Notes: generated from the letters alone by a model not told the origin. Shown: positions 46,852 to 55,401, numbered from the stretch's first letter. The stretch: 64,000 bases of DNA from Serratia ureilytica (GCF_013375155.1 NZ_JABXOF010000006.1:1-64000), one strand, 5' to 3'. Numbers and translations are program-made.

Positions 46852-47494
46852 AGCGCGGCGCTCCGCTGTCAACCCATTGTTCGCCGCTGCCGCTTTCCGG
46901 ACGGCTGGCCGGTTGACCGGCGCGGATCAGCAGCACCTTCAGCAGTTCGTTGATGCGCTCCATACGGCTCTGCAGGAAATTGTTGGCCACCAGGCACAGC
47001 AGCGCGATGGCGATGCCCAGCCCGGTGGCGTACAGCGCGGTGCCCATGCCGGCCGACACCAGACTCGGCTCGGACACCCCCGAGGCGGCCAGCGCCTTGA
47101 AGGTTTCGATGATCCCCATCACCGTGCCCAGCAGCCCCAGCAACGGCGCGGCGGTGACCACGGTTTCCAGCAGCCACAGGCCGCGCGCCATCGGCGGCTT
47201 GCTCAGCAGATACTGGGCGTCGATCAGATCGCCGATCGCCTCACGGTCGCCGGCGCGGTGTTTCTGCGCCAGCACCGGCGCGATCACGGCCATCGGCAGG
47301 CTGTTACGCTGGGTCAGCACGTCCGGCAGATCGGCGGCGCGGCGCACCTCCGGCGTCAGCGCCTGCTCCAGCCGGCGCGCCTGGCGTTGGGTGTAGGCGA
47401 AGTACAGCGTGCGTTCGATGATGATCACCAGCGCGATCGCCAGCGCGGCGTACATCACGTAGAAAATAATGTCGTGCAACAGATTGGCGTCCAT
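46844..47494 (-). CDS. exbB: ExbB-like proton channel subunit
   Basis: The 216-residue MotA/TolQ/ExbB protein starts at 47494 with GAGGAG upstream. It has an N-terminal helix, a cytoplasmic loop, and the paired helices TAAPLLGLLGTVMGIIETFK and MGTALYATGLGIAIALLCLV. With ExbD it uses the proton gradient to energise TonB. Unusually it lies after the receptor gene rather than next to exbD. Confidence 0.9.
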   Translation of the reverse strand: MDANLLHDIIFYVMYAALAIALVIIIERTLYFAYTQRQARRLEQALTPEVRRAADLPDVLTQRNSLPMAVIAPVLAQKHRAGDREAIGDLIDAQYLLSKPPMARGLWLLETVVTAAPLLGLLGTVMGIIETFKALAASGVSEPSLVSAGMGTALYATGLGIAIALLCLVANNFLQSRMERINELLKVLLIRAGQPASRPESGSGEQWVDSGAPRYA

Positions 47495-47540
47495 ACAGGG
47501 CTCCTCTTCCCCGCAGCCGGGCAGACGGCGGGGCATTCAG

Positions 47541-49784
47541 TTAAAAGGTGGCTTCCAGCGAGACGCTGAAGGTGCGTTCTTCGCCGACGTTGTAATACGG
47601 GGTGCTGGCCTTCACGCCGCCGTAGGGCGCCGCGTTGAAGGTGGTGGTGCGCACCGAGGTCAGGTATTCCTTGTCAAACAGGTTGCTGATGCCAAAACGC
47701 AGCGCGGCGCTTTTGACGATTTTCTTGTCCACCGGCAGATGCACCCCCGCCGCCAGATCGAACACCGTGCGCCCGCCGATCTTCTCGTCGTTGGTCAGAT
47801 CGCCATAGAACGCGCTGACGTACTTGCCGCTGACGCTGCCGTAGTACAGGCCGTCGTCATAACCCAGCGTCATGTTCAGCAGGTTTTTCGGCACGTTCGG
47901 CACCTCTTTGCCGGAGGTCGGCAGCGGCAACCCGCCGTTGCTGACGATGTCGCTCTTCTGCTTCGATTGGGTATAGGTATAGGAGGTGTAGTAGTTGAAG
48001 TTATGCGGCAGTTGGCCGCTCCACTCCAGCTCCAGCCCTTTGTTCTCCACGTTGCCGATGTTCATCATCTCGTAGTCGCCGGCCGCGTTGGTGGTGGAGA
48101 TCTGGCGATCGCTGTAGCGCATGTAGAACAGCGTGGCGCTCAGCAGCATGTCTTCCTGTTGGAAGCGCCAGCCCAGCTCGTGGTTCCAGCTCAGCTCCGG
48201 CTTGGTGCTGAGCGAATCGCCGACGTTGTACAGCACATAGTTCGGCGGCGTGCGCATGTTGCGCGTCAGGTTGTAGAACACCTGGTTTTCCTGGTTCACC
48301 TTATAGCTGGCGCTGAAGTTCGGCAGGAATTCATGATAGGTGGCTTTGCGTTTCTCCGGCGCGTTGTACAGGCTGCCGCGATTGTCCCCTTTACGTTCCA
48401 CGTACTGATAGGCCAGGCCGCCGACGAAAGTCCAGTCCGGCGTGGCGAACCAGGTATCCTGCAGCCACACCTTCTGCGCCGGGGTGATGGTGTACTGGTT
48501 GCGCCCCTGAACGGTGTTGCCGTTGGCATCCTTCACCTGATCGGAACCGCCCGGCGGCCCCCAAATCTGCGACGGGTTGCCGTCGCCCTTGATGCTGATG
48601 AACGGCTGGGTCTGCAGCTGGCGCGCGCGCTCATACCAGTAACCGATATCCAGACTGTGCTGATCGTTGATGTCCCACTTCAGCTTGGTGGTGATGCCCG
48701 GCCGCCAGGTCTGCGTCCACGACGGGCGGTAGTAGGTGTTGGATTTCAGGTTGCTGAGATCGTACTGCCCTGCCCTGTCCGACGTGCTGGACAATACCGA
48801 CGCGGTTTGGCCGTTGAAGCTGCCGCCGTTGCCCCAGTAGTAATACGGTTGCAGGGTCAGCGCCAGGTTGTCGCGCAGCTGCAGCTTCTGGGTGAACGAC
48901 AGCGTGAAGTTCTCGAACGGGTTGCGCTCGAGCTTGTAATACTTGTTCAACTGTCCGCGGCTGTTGTACTCCGGCGTGGTGGCATAGTCGGTGTCGCGGC
49001 CGTCGTTTTGGAACTGCGCCTTGCTCAGGGTGTTGTAGTTGGTGTTGTTCTGGCGGTTGTACTTCATCACCAGATTGCTGCTGTTGCCGTTGCCGTCTTC
49101 GTACAGCGAGTTCATCTCGAACTTGTCGGAGTACAGCCGCCCCTCGCCGCGCCACTTCTTCGCCTCGGTGTGCGAATAGGAGAGCCAGTTGCTGAAGCCG
49201 TTGTACTCGCCGGTGTCCAGGCGGGCGAAGGTTTTGCTCAGGCTGTTGCTGCCCAGCGTTTGCTTGACGAAACCGCCGAAGTCTTTCGCCGGGCGGCGCG
49301 TTACCAGGCCGATGTTGCCGCCGCTGGAGCCGATATGCGGGCCGTCCGCTTCGGAAGAGCCCTGGGTGACGAACACCTCTTCCAGGTTCTCCGCATCGCC
49401 CAGCAGGTTCGGGTATACCGCGTAGTTGCCGGAGTCGTTGATCGGGATGCCGTCCATCGACAGGCCGATCTGATCCGAGTTCATGCCGCGCATGGTGTAG
49501 TCCACGCCGCTCAGGCCGCTGGCGTCATTGCTGTTGACGTTGAGGCCCGGCGTGAACTTCAGCTTGTCGATGGCGTTGGCCGCCGACGGCATTTTATCCA
49601 TCGCCTCTTTGGTGACGGTGGAGCGCGCTTTGGCGCTGTCGTCCTGCACCATCATGCCGCCGCCGAGCGACTGCCCCTTGACGCTGATGGTGCCGACGTC
49701 GGTGCCGTCGGCCGCCAGCGCGGCGCCCGGCAGCATCGCCGACATCACCGCCAGATAGATCCCAGAACGATTGAACGATTTCAT
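47541..49784 (-). CDS. TonB-dependent outer-membrane receptor
   Basis: The 747-residue protein has a signal peptide (ends AALAA), a TonB-box-like GTISVKG, a plug domain (about 45-160; MRGMNSDQIGLSMDGIPIND) and a 22-strand-type barrel ending in Phe (FSVSLEATF). AAGGG precedes the ATG at 49784. It does not match a named siderophore receptor that I recognise, and no Fur box is seen upstream of the operon, so the substrate may not be iron. Its companion PLD-like protein suggests a phosphodiester or lipid product. Confidence 0.87.
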   Translation of the reverse strand: MKSFNRSGIYLAVMSAMLPGAALAADGTDVGTISVKGQSLGGGMMVQDDSAKARSTVTKEAMDKMPSAANAIDKLKFTPGLNVNSNDASGLSGVDYTMRGMNSDQIGLSMDGIPINDSGNYAVYPNLLGDAENLEEVFVTQGSSEADGPHIGSSGGNIGLVTRRPAKDFGGFVKQTLGSNSLSKTFARLDTGEYNGFSNWLSYSHTEAKKWRGEGRLYSDKFEMNSLYEDGNGNSSNLVMKYNRQNNTNYNTLSKAQFQNDGRDTDYATTPEYNSRGQLNKYYKLERNPFENFTLSFTQKLQLRDNLALTLQPYYYWGNGGSFNGQTASVLSSTSDRAGQYDLSNLKSNTYYRPSWTQTWRPGITTKLKWDINDQHSLDIGYWYERARQLQTQPFISIKGDGNPSQIWGPPGGSDQVKDANGNTVQGRNQYTITPAQKVWLQDTWFATPDWTFVGGLAYQYVERKGDNRGSLYNAPEKRKATYHEFLPNFSASYKVNQENQVFYNLTRNMRTPPNYVLYNVGDSLSTKPELSWNHELGWRFQQEDMLLSATLFYMRYSDRQISTTNAAGDYEMMNIGNVENKGLELEWSGQLPHNFNYYTSYTYTQSKQKSDIVSNGGLPLPTSGKEVPNVPKNLLNMTLGYDDGLYYGSVSGKYVSAFYGDLTNDEKIGGRTVFDLAAGVHLPVDKKIVKSAALRFGISNLFDKEYLTSVRTTTFNAAPYGGVKASTPYYNVGEERTFSVSLEATF

Positions 49785-49823
49785 GGTGTGCATCCCTTAA
49801 AAATCAAACGATTAACCCTTGCG

Positions 49824-50570
49824 CTAAGGCGCCTGATAATTGAACGTCGCGGTAAATCTTTTGGTTGTTTGCCCGGCGAACGCGTCGCTCGGGAATGGCT
49901 TCACTGAACTGATGCTTTGCAGGCTGCTCATCGCCGCGCGATTCAGCAGCATGCTGGCGGCTTTGTTGGCGATGCCGGAAGAGACCACCCGCCCGCTGCG
50001 ATCGACCTCCAGCCACACCTCGACGTTGCCCTGCGGGCGCTCGAGGGAGGCCTGACGGCCGGTCGGGTAGCGCTTGCGCTGTTCCAGTTCGCGGCGCAAG
50101 GCCAGCAGATAGCCGTTTTCAATCGCCTGCGCATTCACCTTCGGCGCCGCCGGGGCGGCCGGTGCGGGTTGCGCCGCCGGTTTACTGACCGGCGCGCGCG
50201 GCGCGGCGGGCGCCGGCGTCGGTTTAGGCTTTTCCACCGGTTTGGCTTTCTCTTTCACCGGCTTGGGTTTGGGCTTCGGTTGCGGTTTCGGCACCGGCTT
50301 GGCTTCCACGATCGGTTCCGGCGCCGGCACCACCGGTTCGGGGATCGGCTCCGGCTCGGGCGGCGGCGGTTCGGGCTGGGGGTCCGGCGGCGTTTGCGGT
50401 TGAGGTTCAGGCGCCGGTTCAGGCTCCACCAGCGCCAGTTCGATGGCGGTTTCGTCGTAGCGCGGCTGGATCTTCAGCGCCGCCTGCTGGCTGGCGAACA
50501 ACAGGCAGCCGGCGACAATCAGCGCCGGCAACCAGCTGAAAAGATGACGTGAGCGATAGAGCAGATACAT
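49824..50570 (-). CDS. tonB: TonB-like energy transducer
   Basis: The 248-residue protein has one N-terminal membrane helix (residues 12-30), a long Pro/Glu then Pro/Lys region (about 45-150) that would span the periplasm, and a C-terminal TonB domain (about 165-248; KRYPTGRQASLERPQGNVEV). It begins one base after the exbD stop. It likely serves the receptor 40 bases downstream rather than replacing the housekeeping TonB. Confidence 0.9.
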   Translation of the reverse strand: MYLLYRSRHLFSWLPALIVAGCLLFASQQAALKIQPRYDETAIELALVEPEPAPEPQPQTPPDPQPEPPPPEPEPIPEPVVPAPEPIVEAKPVPKPQPKPKPKPVKEKAKPVEKPKPTPAPAAPRAPVSKPAAQPAPAAPAAPKVNAQAIENGYLLALRRELEQRKRYPTGRQASLERPQGNVEVWLEVDRSGRVVSSGIANKAASMLLNRAAMSSLQSISSVKPFPSDAFAGQTTKRFTATFNYQAP

Positions 50571-50571
50571 G

Positions 50572-50979
50572 TCACAGCTTCCGTGTCGCGATGGAGACGG
50601 AGAAGAAACCGCCCTGGCGCAGGTTATCCATGACCGCCACCAGCCGCTCGACCGCCACGCCTTTGTCGCTGTTGACGATGATGGTGGTGGTCTGGTTGGC
50701 CTGCTGCTGTTGCTTGAGCGTCGTGACCAACGCGTCAAGCGCGATCGGCTGGCCATCCAGCTGCAGCTGTTCGTCGGCCCCCAGCGTGATAATCGCTTTC
50801 TTCTGCGGTTTCAGCTGTTGCGCGCTGCCGGCGGACGGCAGCTGCGTTTTCAACCCGAGCGCCGGAATGACGTTCAGGCTGATCAAGACGAAAAACACCA
50901 ATAAAAACATCATCACGTCGATCATCGGGATCAGTTCGATGTGCGCTTTGTTCTTTTTCGGTTCGTTCCAGTTACGCAT
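50572..50979 (-). CDS. exbD: ExbD-like subunit
   Basis: The 135-residue protein has a single N-terminal helix carrying the essential acid, D21 in ELIPMIDVMMFLLVFFV, and a periplasmic C-terminal domain with VNSDKGVAVERLVAVMDN. GAGGGAG precedes the ATG. It is the first gene of the leftward TonB operon and shares its upstream region with the microcin gene. Confidence 0.92.
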   Translation of the reverse strand: MRNWNEPKKNKAHIELIPMIDVMMFLLVFFVLISLNVIPALGLKTQLPSAGSAQQLKPQKKAIITLGADEQLQLDGQPIALDALVTTLKQQQQANQTTTIIVNSDKGVAVERLVAVMDNLRQGGFFSVSIATRKL

Positions 50980-51521
50980 GACACTCCCTCACAAAAGCGA
51001 AGCAGCCAATATAGGAGGGGTTTGTTTACCTTTTGTTACGCTTGTGTGATCTTATTTTCACAGTGCGGATTTTTTGCGAGAATTTTTTCAATGGCAGGCG
51101 ATAACGAAGAAGATATAACTTATTAATTAGCTATAGTTTTTAATGGAATAATCACAGGACGGACGCACTCGCCTAACGGGTAGCAGAGCCTGAAATGTGA
51201 AAATAGTGACAGCCGCACCGGGCCCAGGGCAACGACGAGAAGAAATCGCCTCAGCCCGTCCGCAATAAGGGCATTATGATGCTTTCCACCGCTGCCTCCA
51301 GTGATATCGCCTTTTTTAGCCAAGAAGATTCTCAATTCCCGTCATAAAAATATCGACAGAAAATAAATACTCGCATATATAACCAAACAATATTCCACGT
51401 TGGATATATTATTGCCAACGGCTTATCAGCTGTTATATTTTTAAATTGAAATAGCGCGTCAGCGTTATTTTCGGTATTAATTAAACTCACTAAGTCACCC
51501 TTTTATTTATAAGGATTGTAT
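50980..51521. promoter_or_regulatory. 542-base region between exbD and the microcin gene
   Basis: No gene is called. TGTGA-N8-TCACA (51045-51062) lies upstream of exbD; the spacer is two bases too long for a normal CRP site. CGTTGG-N11-CCAACG (51398-51420) lies about 100 bases before the microcin start in AT-rich sequence likely to hold its promoter. A 23-codon frame at 51276-51347 has AAGGG before its ATG but no recognisable product. A leftward frame at 51123-51335 starts only with TTG and is doubtful. No Fur box or obvious immunity gene is seen. Confidence 0.6.
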
Positions 51522-51824
51522 ATGAAAGTACTTAGTCAATATGAAGAGCAGTACGTTAGCGGTGGCGATCTGAACGCGGCCTGGGATGGGTTGCTGGACG
51601 GCGCTATGACCGGCGCGCTGATTGCAGGCAAATCCGCAGGGGCCGGCGGCTTTATTGCCGGCGCCGTCGGCCAACTGGTCGGTACCATTATCGGCGGCGT
51701 CGCAGGCGGCGTGGGGCTGGGGCTGTATGGCCTGACGCATACGCAGCAGGAAGTGGCGGACTACGCAAAACATTTCCGCGAAACTATCGGCTCCACCTCG
51801 ACCTCGGTCGGCGGCAGCCTATAA
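51522..51824 (+). CDS. class II (colicin V-like) microcin precursor
   Basis: The 100-residue product starts MKVLSQYEEQYVSGG, a 15-residue double-glycine leader that aligns position by position with the colicin V leader. After cleavage, an 85-residue mature peptide remains. It starts DLNAAWDGLL, has a long Gly/Ala/Val helical core (GAGGFIAGAVGQLVGTIIGG) and ends with a Ser/Thr-rich tail. It has no Cys, so no disulfide. AAGGATTG precedes the ATG. Export would need a peptidase-containing ABC transporter, and none is in the window, nor is a clear immunity gene. Confidence 0.78.
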   Translation: MKVLSQYEEQYVSGGDLNAAWDGLLDGAMTGALIAGKSAGAGGFIAGAVGQLVGTIIGGVAGGVGLGLYGLTHTQQEVADYAKHFRETIGSTSTSVGGSL

Positions 51825-51834
51825 GCACGAATAG

Positions 51835-51868
51835 ATAGTCACCCTCGCGGTGGCTATTTATTTTATTG
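51835..51868 (+). terminator. terminator of the microcin gene
   Basis: ATAGTCACC and GGTGGCTAT form a nine-pair stem (one G-T pair) with loop CTCGC, followed by TTATTTTATT. It starts ten bases after the microcin stop, so the gene is its own transcription unit with nothing downstream. Confidence 0.8.
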
Positions 51869-51879
51869 CCAACCTCACC

Positions 51880-52455
51880 CTACGCGCCCGCTGAACGCGT
51901 TATCATTATCGCATCCCGATATTCTTTCAAGCCTGAGGTTATCGCCTCGGTATTCAATTGCGAAACCATCCACGGGCTGAAAGCGAAAGGCGTTAATTTT
52001 ACCGCCGCCATTAAATGATTGAGCTCGACCCAGGCATAATCCGCAACCTCATCCGGATTGCCATGGAGCGTGCCTTTAATTTGCGCGGCAAATACCGGGC
52101 AAACTTCATTCTCCATCACGCCGGACGCGTCGGTAGCCTGGTAGCTGAATGCCTCGCTCAACAGCATTATCTGCTCCACCTCCGTGCCCAGTTCAACCTG
52201 AGCGCGGCGCCTCACCGCCTGTGCCAGCGCCTCTTGCGGCAAGGGATGGCCGCAAAAGGAATTGGTCCAAACCCCCGGCCAGGCGGTTTTACTCAACGCA
52301 CGTCTTGTGGCCAGCACGTTGCCCTCTGGGGTAAAGAGGTAACATGAAAAGGCCAAATGCAGCGGCGTATGGTGCGTGTGCACCTGATTTTTCGGCATCG
52401 TCCCGCAAGGCTGCCAGGCGGCATCGAGCAAAACGACGTCTTCGTTATTCATCAT
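51880..52455 (-). CDS. idi: isopentenyl-diphosphate isomerase, type I
   Basis: The start at 52455 gives 191 residues. Type I Idi motifs are LHLAFSCYLF, RRALSKTAWPGVWTNSFCGH with the catalytic Cys, and GVMENEVCPVFAA with the catalytic Glu. It interconverts isopentenyl and dimethylallyl diphosphate. It follows the decarboxylase subunit D gene by 41 bases in the same direction, suggesting co-transcription. Other ATGs at 52452 and 52464 are possible. Confidence 0.93.
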   Translation of the reverse strand: MMNNEDVVLLDAAWQPCGTMPKNQVHTHHTPLHLAFSCYLFTPEGNVLATRRALSKTAWPGVWTNSFCGHPLPQEALAQAVRRRAQVELGTEVEQIMLLSEAFSYQATDASGVMENEVCPVFAAQIKGTLHGNPDEVADYAWVELNHLMAAVKLTPFAFSPWMVSQLNTEAITSGLKEYRDAIMITRSAGA

Positions 52456-52496
52456 CGCGATTTCCATAAAAGACGGACGCTTGCCCGCCTTCAGTC

Positions 52497-52724
52497 TCAT
52501 TTCGTCAAAAGAGGAGGAATGGCCGGCACGTCCGGCGCATTATCGATATCCTGCTGAGTCATGCGAAACTCAGGCGGATAATGCTCCCGTTCCGTTCTGC
52601 CAGCAGGCTCGGTATTCCGCCAGCTATAAAGACAGTGCTGGCATTGATATACCGTCCCTACGCCCTTCACCGGTGAATGTATCATGATGTCTGTCTGTTT
52701 ATCGGCCCGACAAGGGCAAATCAT
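52497..52724 (-). CDS. orphan hydroxyarylic acid decarboxylase subunit D
   Basis: The 75-residue protein matches subunit D of non-oxidative hydroxyarylic acid decarboxylases (EcdD/KpdD/BsdD type): SPVKGVGTVYQCQHCLYSWR, EREHYPPEFRMTQ and VPAIPPLL. Normally the gene follows subunits B (flavin prenyltransferase) and C (UbiD-type); neither is here. The usual N-terminal zinc knuckle CPRC reads CPCR, so the first Cys pair is misplaced, while CQHC is intact. AAGGCGATCCT precedes the ATG. Confidence 0.82.
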   Translation of the reverse strand: MICPCRADKQTDIMIHSPVKGVGTVYQCQHCLYSWRNTEPAGRTEREHYPPEFRMTQQDIDNAPDVPAIPPLLTK

Positions 52725-52814
52725 AGGATCGCCTTAAGGACGGTTAGCCGGCATGGCGGTTAATTGTCTCTCCCCCCAGGCCGGCCTCATCAGAGGGTAC
52801 AAAAATCATAAAAA

Positions 52815-52834
52815 AAGACGCCCGCAGGCGTCTT
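52815..52834 (-). terminator. terminator of the L,D-transpeptidase gene
   Basis: AAGACGCC and GGCGTCTT pair around CGCA, and on the minus strand a run of T follows. It lies 30 bases after the transpeptidase stop and is a standard intrinsic terminator. Confidence 0.9.
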
Positions 52835-52863
52835 CTTGGTATTGTCACTGAAGCCCGAGGCGA

Positions 52864-53784
52864 TCAGTTCACTTTCACCGGCATACCGGAACGGGCCTTG
52901 ATCGCCGCATCCACTTCGCTCTGGTTGACGCCGGCGTCCATCAGCACTTTGCCGACCGGCGCGGAAATGGTCAGCGGCACCGGATCCTTGGATTGCAGCT
53001 GCTCTTCGTTGGCCGACAGCGGGTTGTGCACTTCCACGTAGCGCGAGCCGTCCGGTTCGACGGTGGCCTTCATCGGTTCGTTGATGAACTGCACGCGGGT
53101 GCCGACCGGCACGTTCTGGAACAGGTACTTGATGTCGTCGGCGCGCAGACGCACGCAGCCGTGGCTCACGCGCAGGCCGATGCCGAAGTTGGCGTTGGTG
53201 CCGTGAATGGCATACAGGCGGCCAACATACAGCGCATACAGCCCCATCGGGTTATCCGGGCCGGCCGGGAACACCGCAGGCAGGATCTCGCCGTCAGCCG
53301 CGTATTCGGCGCGCATTTTGGCGGTCGGCGTCCAGGTTGGGCCGTCTTTCTTGCGCTGCACGGTGGTGGTCCAGTTCAGCGGGGTGTCTTTACCCAGCTG
53401 GCCGATACCGATCGGCAACACCACGACGGTGTTGGAACCTTTCGGGTAGTAGTACAGACGCATTTCGGCGCTGTTGATGATGATGCCTTCACGCGGCGCG
53501 TCCGGCAGGATCAGCTGTTGCGGGATGGTCAGGGTGCTGCCGGCCTTCGGCAGGAACGGATCCACGCCCGGGTTGGCCTCCAGCATGTTGCTCAGCCCCA
53601 TCTGATACTGGGCGGCGAAGCTCTCCAGCGGCAGTTTGCTGTCTTCCGGTACGGTGATTTGGATATTTTCGCCCACCAAACGGCTGTCTTTTGGCGGCAG
53701 CGGGTAGACGACGGCGAAGGCAGCCTGGCTGAATGCAACCAGTGCCGTAAACAGGGTTAATAACGCGCGAATGCTCATTTTCAT
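52864..53784 (-). CDS. ldtB: L,D-transpeptidase, YbiS/LdtB type
   Basis: The start at 53784 gives 306 residues, the same as E. coli YbiS. It has a signal peptide (ends AAFA), a LysM-like segment ([20 protein letters not shown]) and the YkuD catalytic motif [17 protein letters not shown] with C210. It attaches Braun lipoprotein to peptidoglycan in the periplasm. Near-identity to remembered YbiS wording makes the call strong. It has its own terminator and a 212-base leader. Confidence 0.93.
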   Translation of the reverse strand: MKMSIRALLTLFTALVAFSQAAFAVVYPLPPKDSRLVGENIQITVPEDSKLPLESFAAQYQMGLSNMLEANPGVDPFLPKAGSTLTIPQQLILPDAPREGIIINSAEMRLYYYPKGSNTVVVLPIGIGQLGKDTPLNWTTTVQRKKDGPTWTPTAKMRAEYAADGEILPAVFPAGPDNPMGLYALYVGRLYAIHGTNANFGIGLRVSHGCVRLRADDIKYLFQNVPVGTRVQFINEPMKATVEPDGSRYVEVHNPLSANEEQLQSKDPVPLTISAPVGKVLMDAGVNQSEVDAAIKARSGMPVKVN

Positions 53785-54017
53785 CTTCGTGTTGGTCAAG
53801 GCCACTGGCGATTATGGGTATTGGTTTCTACGGCCACTTTGCCCCGTTGAATTTCAGCCGGCAGCCAACGGCGCTGCGGCCTGAAAAACCAGGGGGGATT
53901 TGACCGGATGCGCATTATATGTGCACATCAATCAAAGTGTGAACCATTACCGATGTAATATCGCAATTTTTTGTAACCTGACGCGCCACGAAGGCGATTT
54001 TCTGCGAGAACCGCCGC

Positions 54018-54893
54018 CTAACTGGCGGCGGCCAGCGCCTCCGCCCGCCGAATGGGGATCAGATATTCACAGCGGATCGCCGCGCCGCCAAGCGGGCAAC
54101 TGCCCTCCTGCGCCGGGTAGAACCGCTCGATATCCTGCCCTGGCCGGCGGATGGCGTTCATCTGCGGCATGGCGGTGTCATACAGCCGGACAATAAAGTT
54201 TTGTAACCCTTCCGCCTGCCCCTGATAGGTGAAACGGGCGTATTCCCCCTGTTCGATGGTCACCCGTTCCCCCACCGCCCCTTCGTCCGGCAAAGCGGCG
54301 GTATACGCCATGCGCGGGCAGCCCCGACGCTGCCGGTCGATCTCCAGGCTGGTAAGGCCATACATCACCTCGGGCAGCGTCTGCGGCCGCAGCAGTTGCC
54401 GCCAGGCATGGCGACGCAGCTCGCATTTGGAAGCCGCCAACTGCCCCAGCGTAAAGCTGCGGCGTTGCGTGTTGCCCACCAGCTGCATGGCGGGCAGCGT
54501 CACGATGTCGGCCTGCGGCAGCGGCGCTTCGGTCAGCCGCAGCGGCGGCTGCAGACCGTAGCTCGACCAATCCTGGCTGCGACGATAGCTGGCCGGCGGC
54601 AGACCAAACTGCTTGCGGAAGCAGCGGGTGAAGGTCTGCTGCGAATCGAACTGGTACGTATCGGCGATACAGGCCACGCTGGTGCCGGTCAGGCGCAGTT
54701 CGCGCGCGGCGGCGGTCAACCTTCTGCGGCGGGCGTACGTGCCGAGGATATGGCCGGTGTGCTGCTTGAACATCCGCTGCAAATGCCACTTGGAATAGCC
54801 GGATTTGGCGGCGATGTCGTCCAGCGTCAGCGGCTGATCCAGGCTCTGCTCGATCCAGGCCAGCAGCTGCTCAATCACCTGTTGCTGGTGCAT
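54018..54893 (-). CDS. Rob-like AraC/XylS regulator with GyrI-like domain
   Basis: The 291-residue protein has an N-terminal AraC domain close to Rob/MarA/SoxS (KSGYSKWHLQRMFKQHTGH and FDSQQTFTRCFRKQFGLPP; residues 5-105) and a C-terminal GyrI-like effector domain ending CEYLIPIRR. The family activates stress and efflux genes. It looks like a paralogue rather than Rob itself, being paired with a hypothetical gene ten bases upstream. Confidence 0.85.
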   Translation of the reverse strand: MHQQQVIEQLLAWIEQSLDQPLTLDDIAAKSGYSKWHLQRMFKQHTGHILGTYARRRRLTAAARELRLTGTSVACIADTYQFDSQQTFTRCFRKQFGLPPASYRRSQDWSSYGLQPPLRLTEAPLPQADIVTLPAMQLVGNTQRRSFTLGQLAASKCELRRHAWRQLLRPQTLPEVMYGLTSLEIDRQRRGCPRMAYTAALPDEGAVGERVTIEQGEYARFTYQGQAEGLQNFIVRLYDTAMPQMNAIRRPGQDIERFYPAQEGSCPLGGAAIRCEYLIPIRRAEALAAAS

Positions 54894-54903
54894 GGTGTTC
54901 CCC

Positions 54904-55281
54904 TTATTTGCTCAGTAATGTCAGCGCCAACATCCGGCCTGCGGCTTCATCGGCGGCCACCAGTATCGGATAGCCCCAGAATTTGGCGCCGTATTCGGCG
55001 AATGCTTCCGCCGCCGCGCGTTTGGCGTCGTCCGGTTCCAGCATGATCATGCCTTTCGCCCACCGCTTCAGCGCCGCGCGGTTATCGCGCTTCCACAGCG
55101 CCACCTGAGTGCGGGCGTCGCGATCGTGCTCTTCACCTTCATCGCCGACGCTGCGATCGGTCATCAGGACGAAAGGCTCGGCGCGCGCCAGCAGCGCGCT
55201 GAATTCAGCCAGCTCGGCCTGGGTATCGCGCCCGTTTCGGCGCATCCACACCAGCGGAAAATCGGCGGTATCGAGTGACAT
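54904..55281 (-). CDS. hypothetical protein upstream of Rob-like gene
   Basis: The 125-residue soluble protein is rich in Ala and charged residues (SVGDEGEEHDRDARTQVALW) and has no signal, membrane helix or known motif. It starts within a divergent region facing an AraC gene and is followed after ten bases by the Rob-like gene, so the two form an operon. I do not recognise its family. Confidence 0.65.
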   Translation of the reverse strand: MSLDTADFPLVWMRRNGRDTQAELAEFSALLARAEPFVLMTDRSVGDEGEEHDRDARTQVALWKRDNRAALKRWAKGMIMLEPDDAKRAAAEAFAEYGAKFWGYPILVAADEAAGRMLALTLLSK

Positions 55282-55401
55282 AATCAGTTTCCTCGCGAAA
55301 GGGTTTAGGACTGGCGCTTACTTTATCGGCACCGGCGCTAGACCACATTGCGCAATCAGGACATAATACTTTTCAATTCCGCCAAATTGAGAATTGTTCT
55401 C

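Noticed and set aside
47469-49907. An 812-codon open frame on the plus strand opposite the TonB receptor
   Set aside because: It mirrors the receptor gene, is biased in composition and has no domain sense; high GC creates long antisense frames. The minus strand has signal peptide, plug and barrel motifs.
51045-51062. CRP site upstream of exbD
   Set aside because: TGTGA and TCACA are both perfect but the spacer is eight bases rather than six, so it is listed only as an inverted repeat.
51123-51335. A 70-codon leftward frame as possible microcin immunity gene
   Set aside because: It starts only with TTG, has no good ribosome site, and has Gly-Gly and hydrophobic parts that do not form a clear membrane protein. 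It was kept only as an open question.
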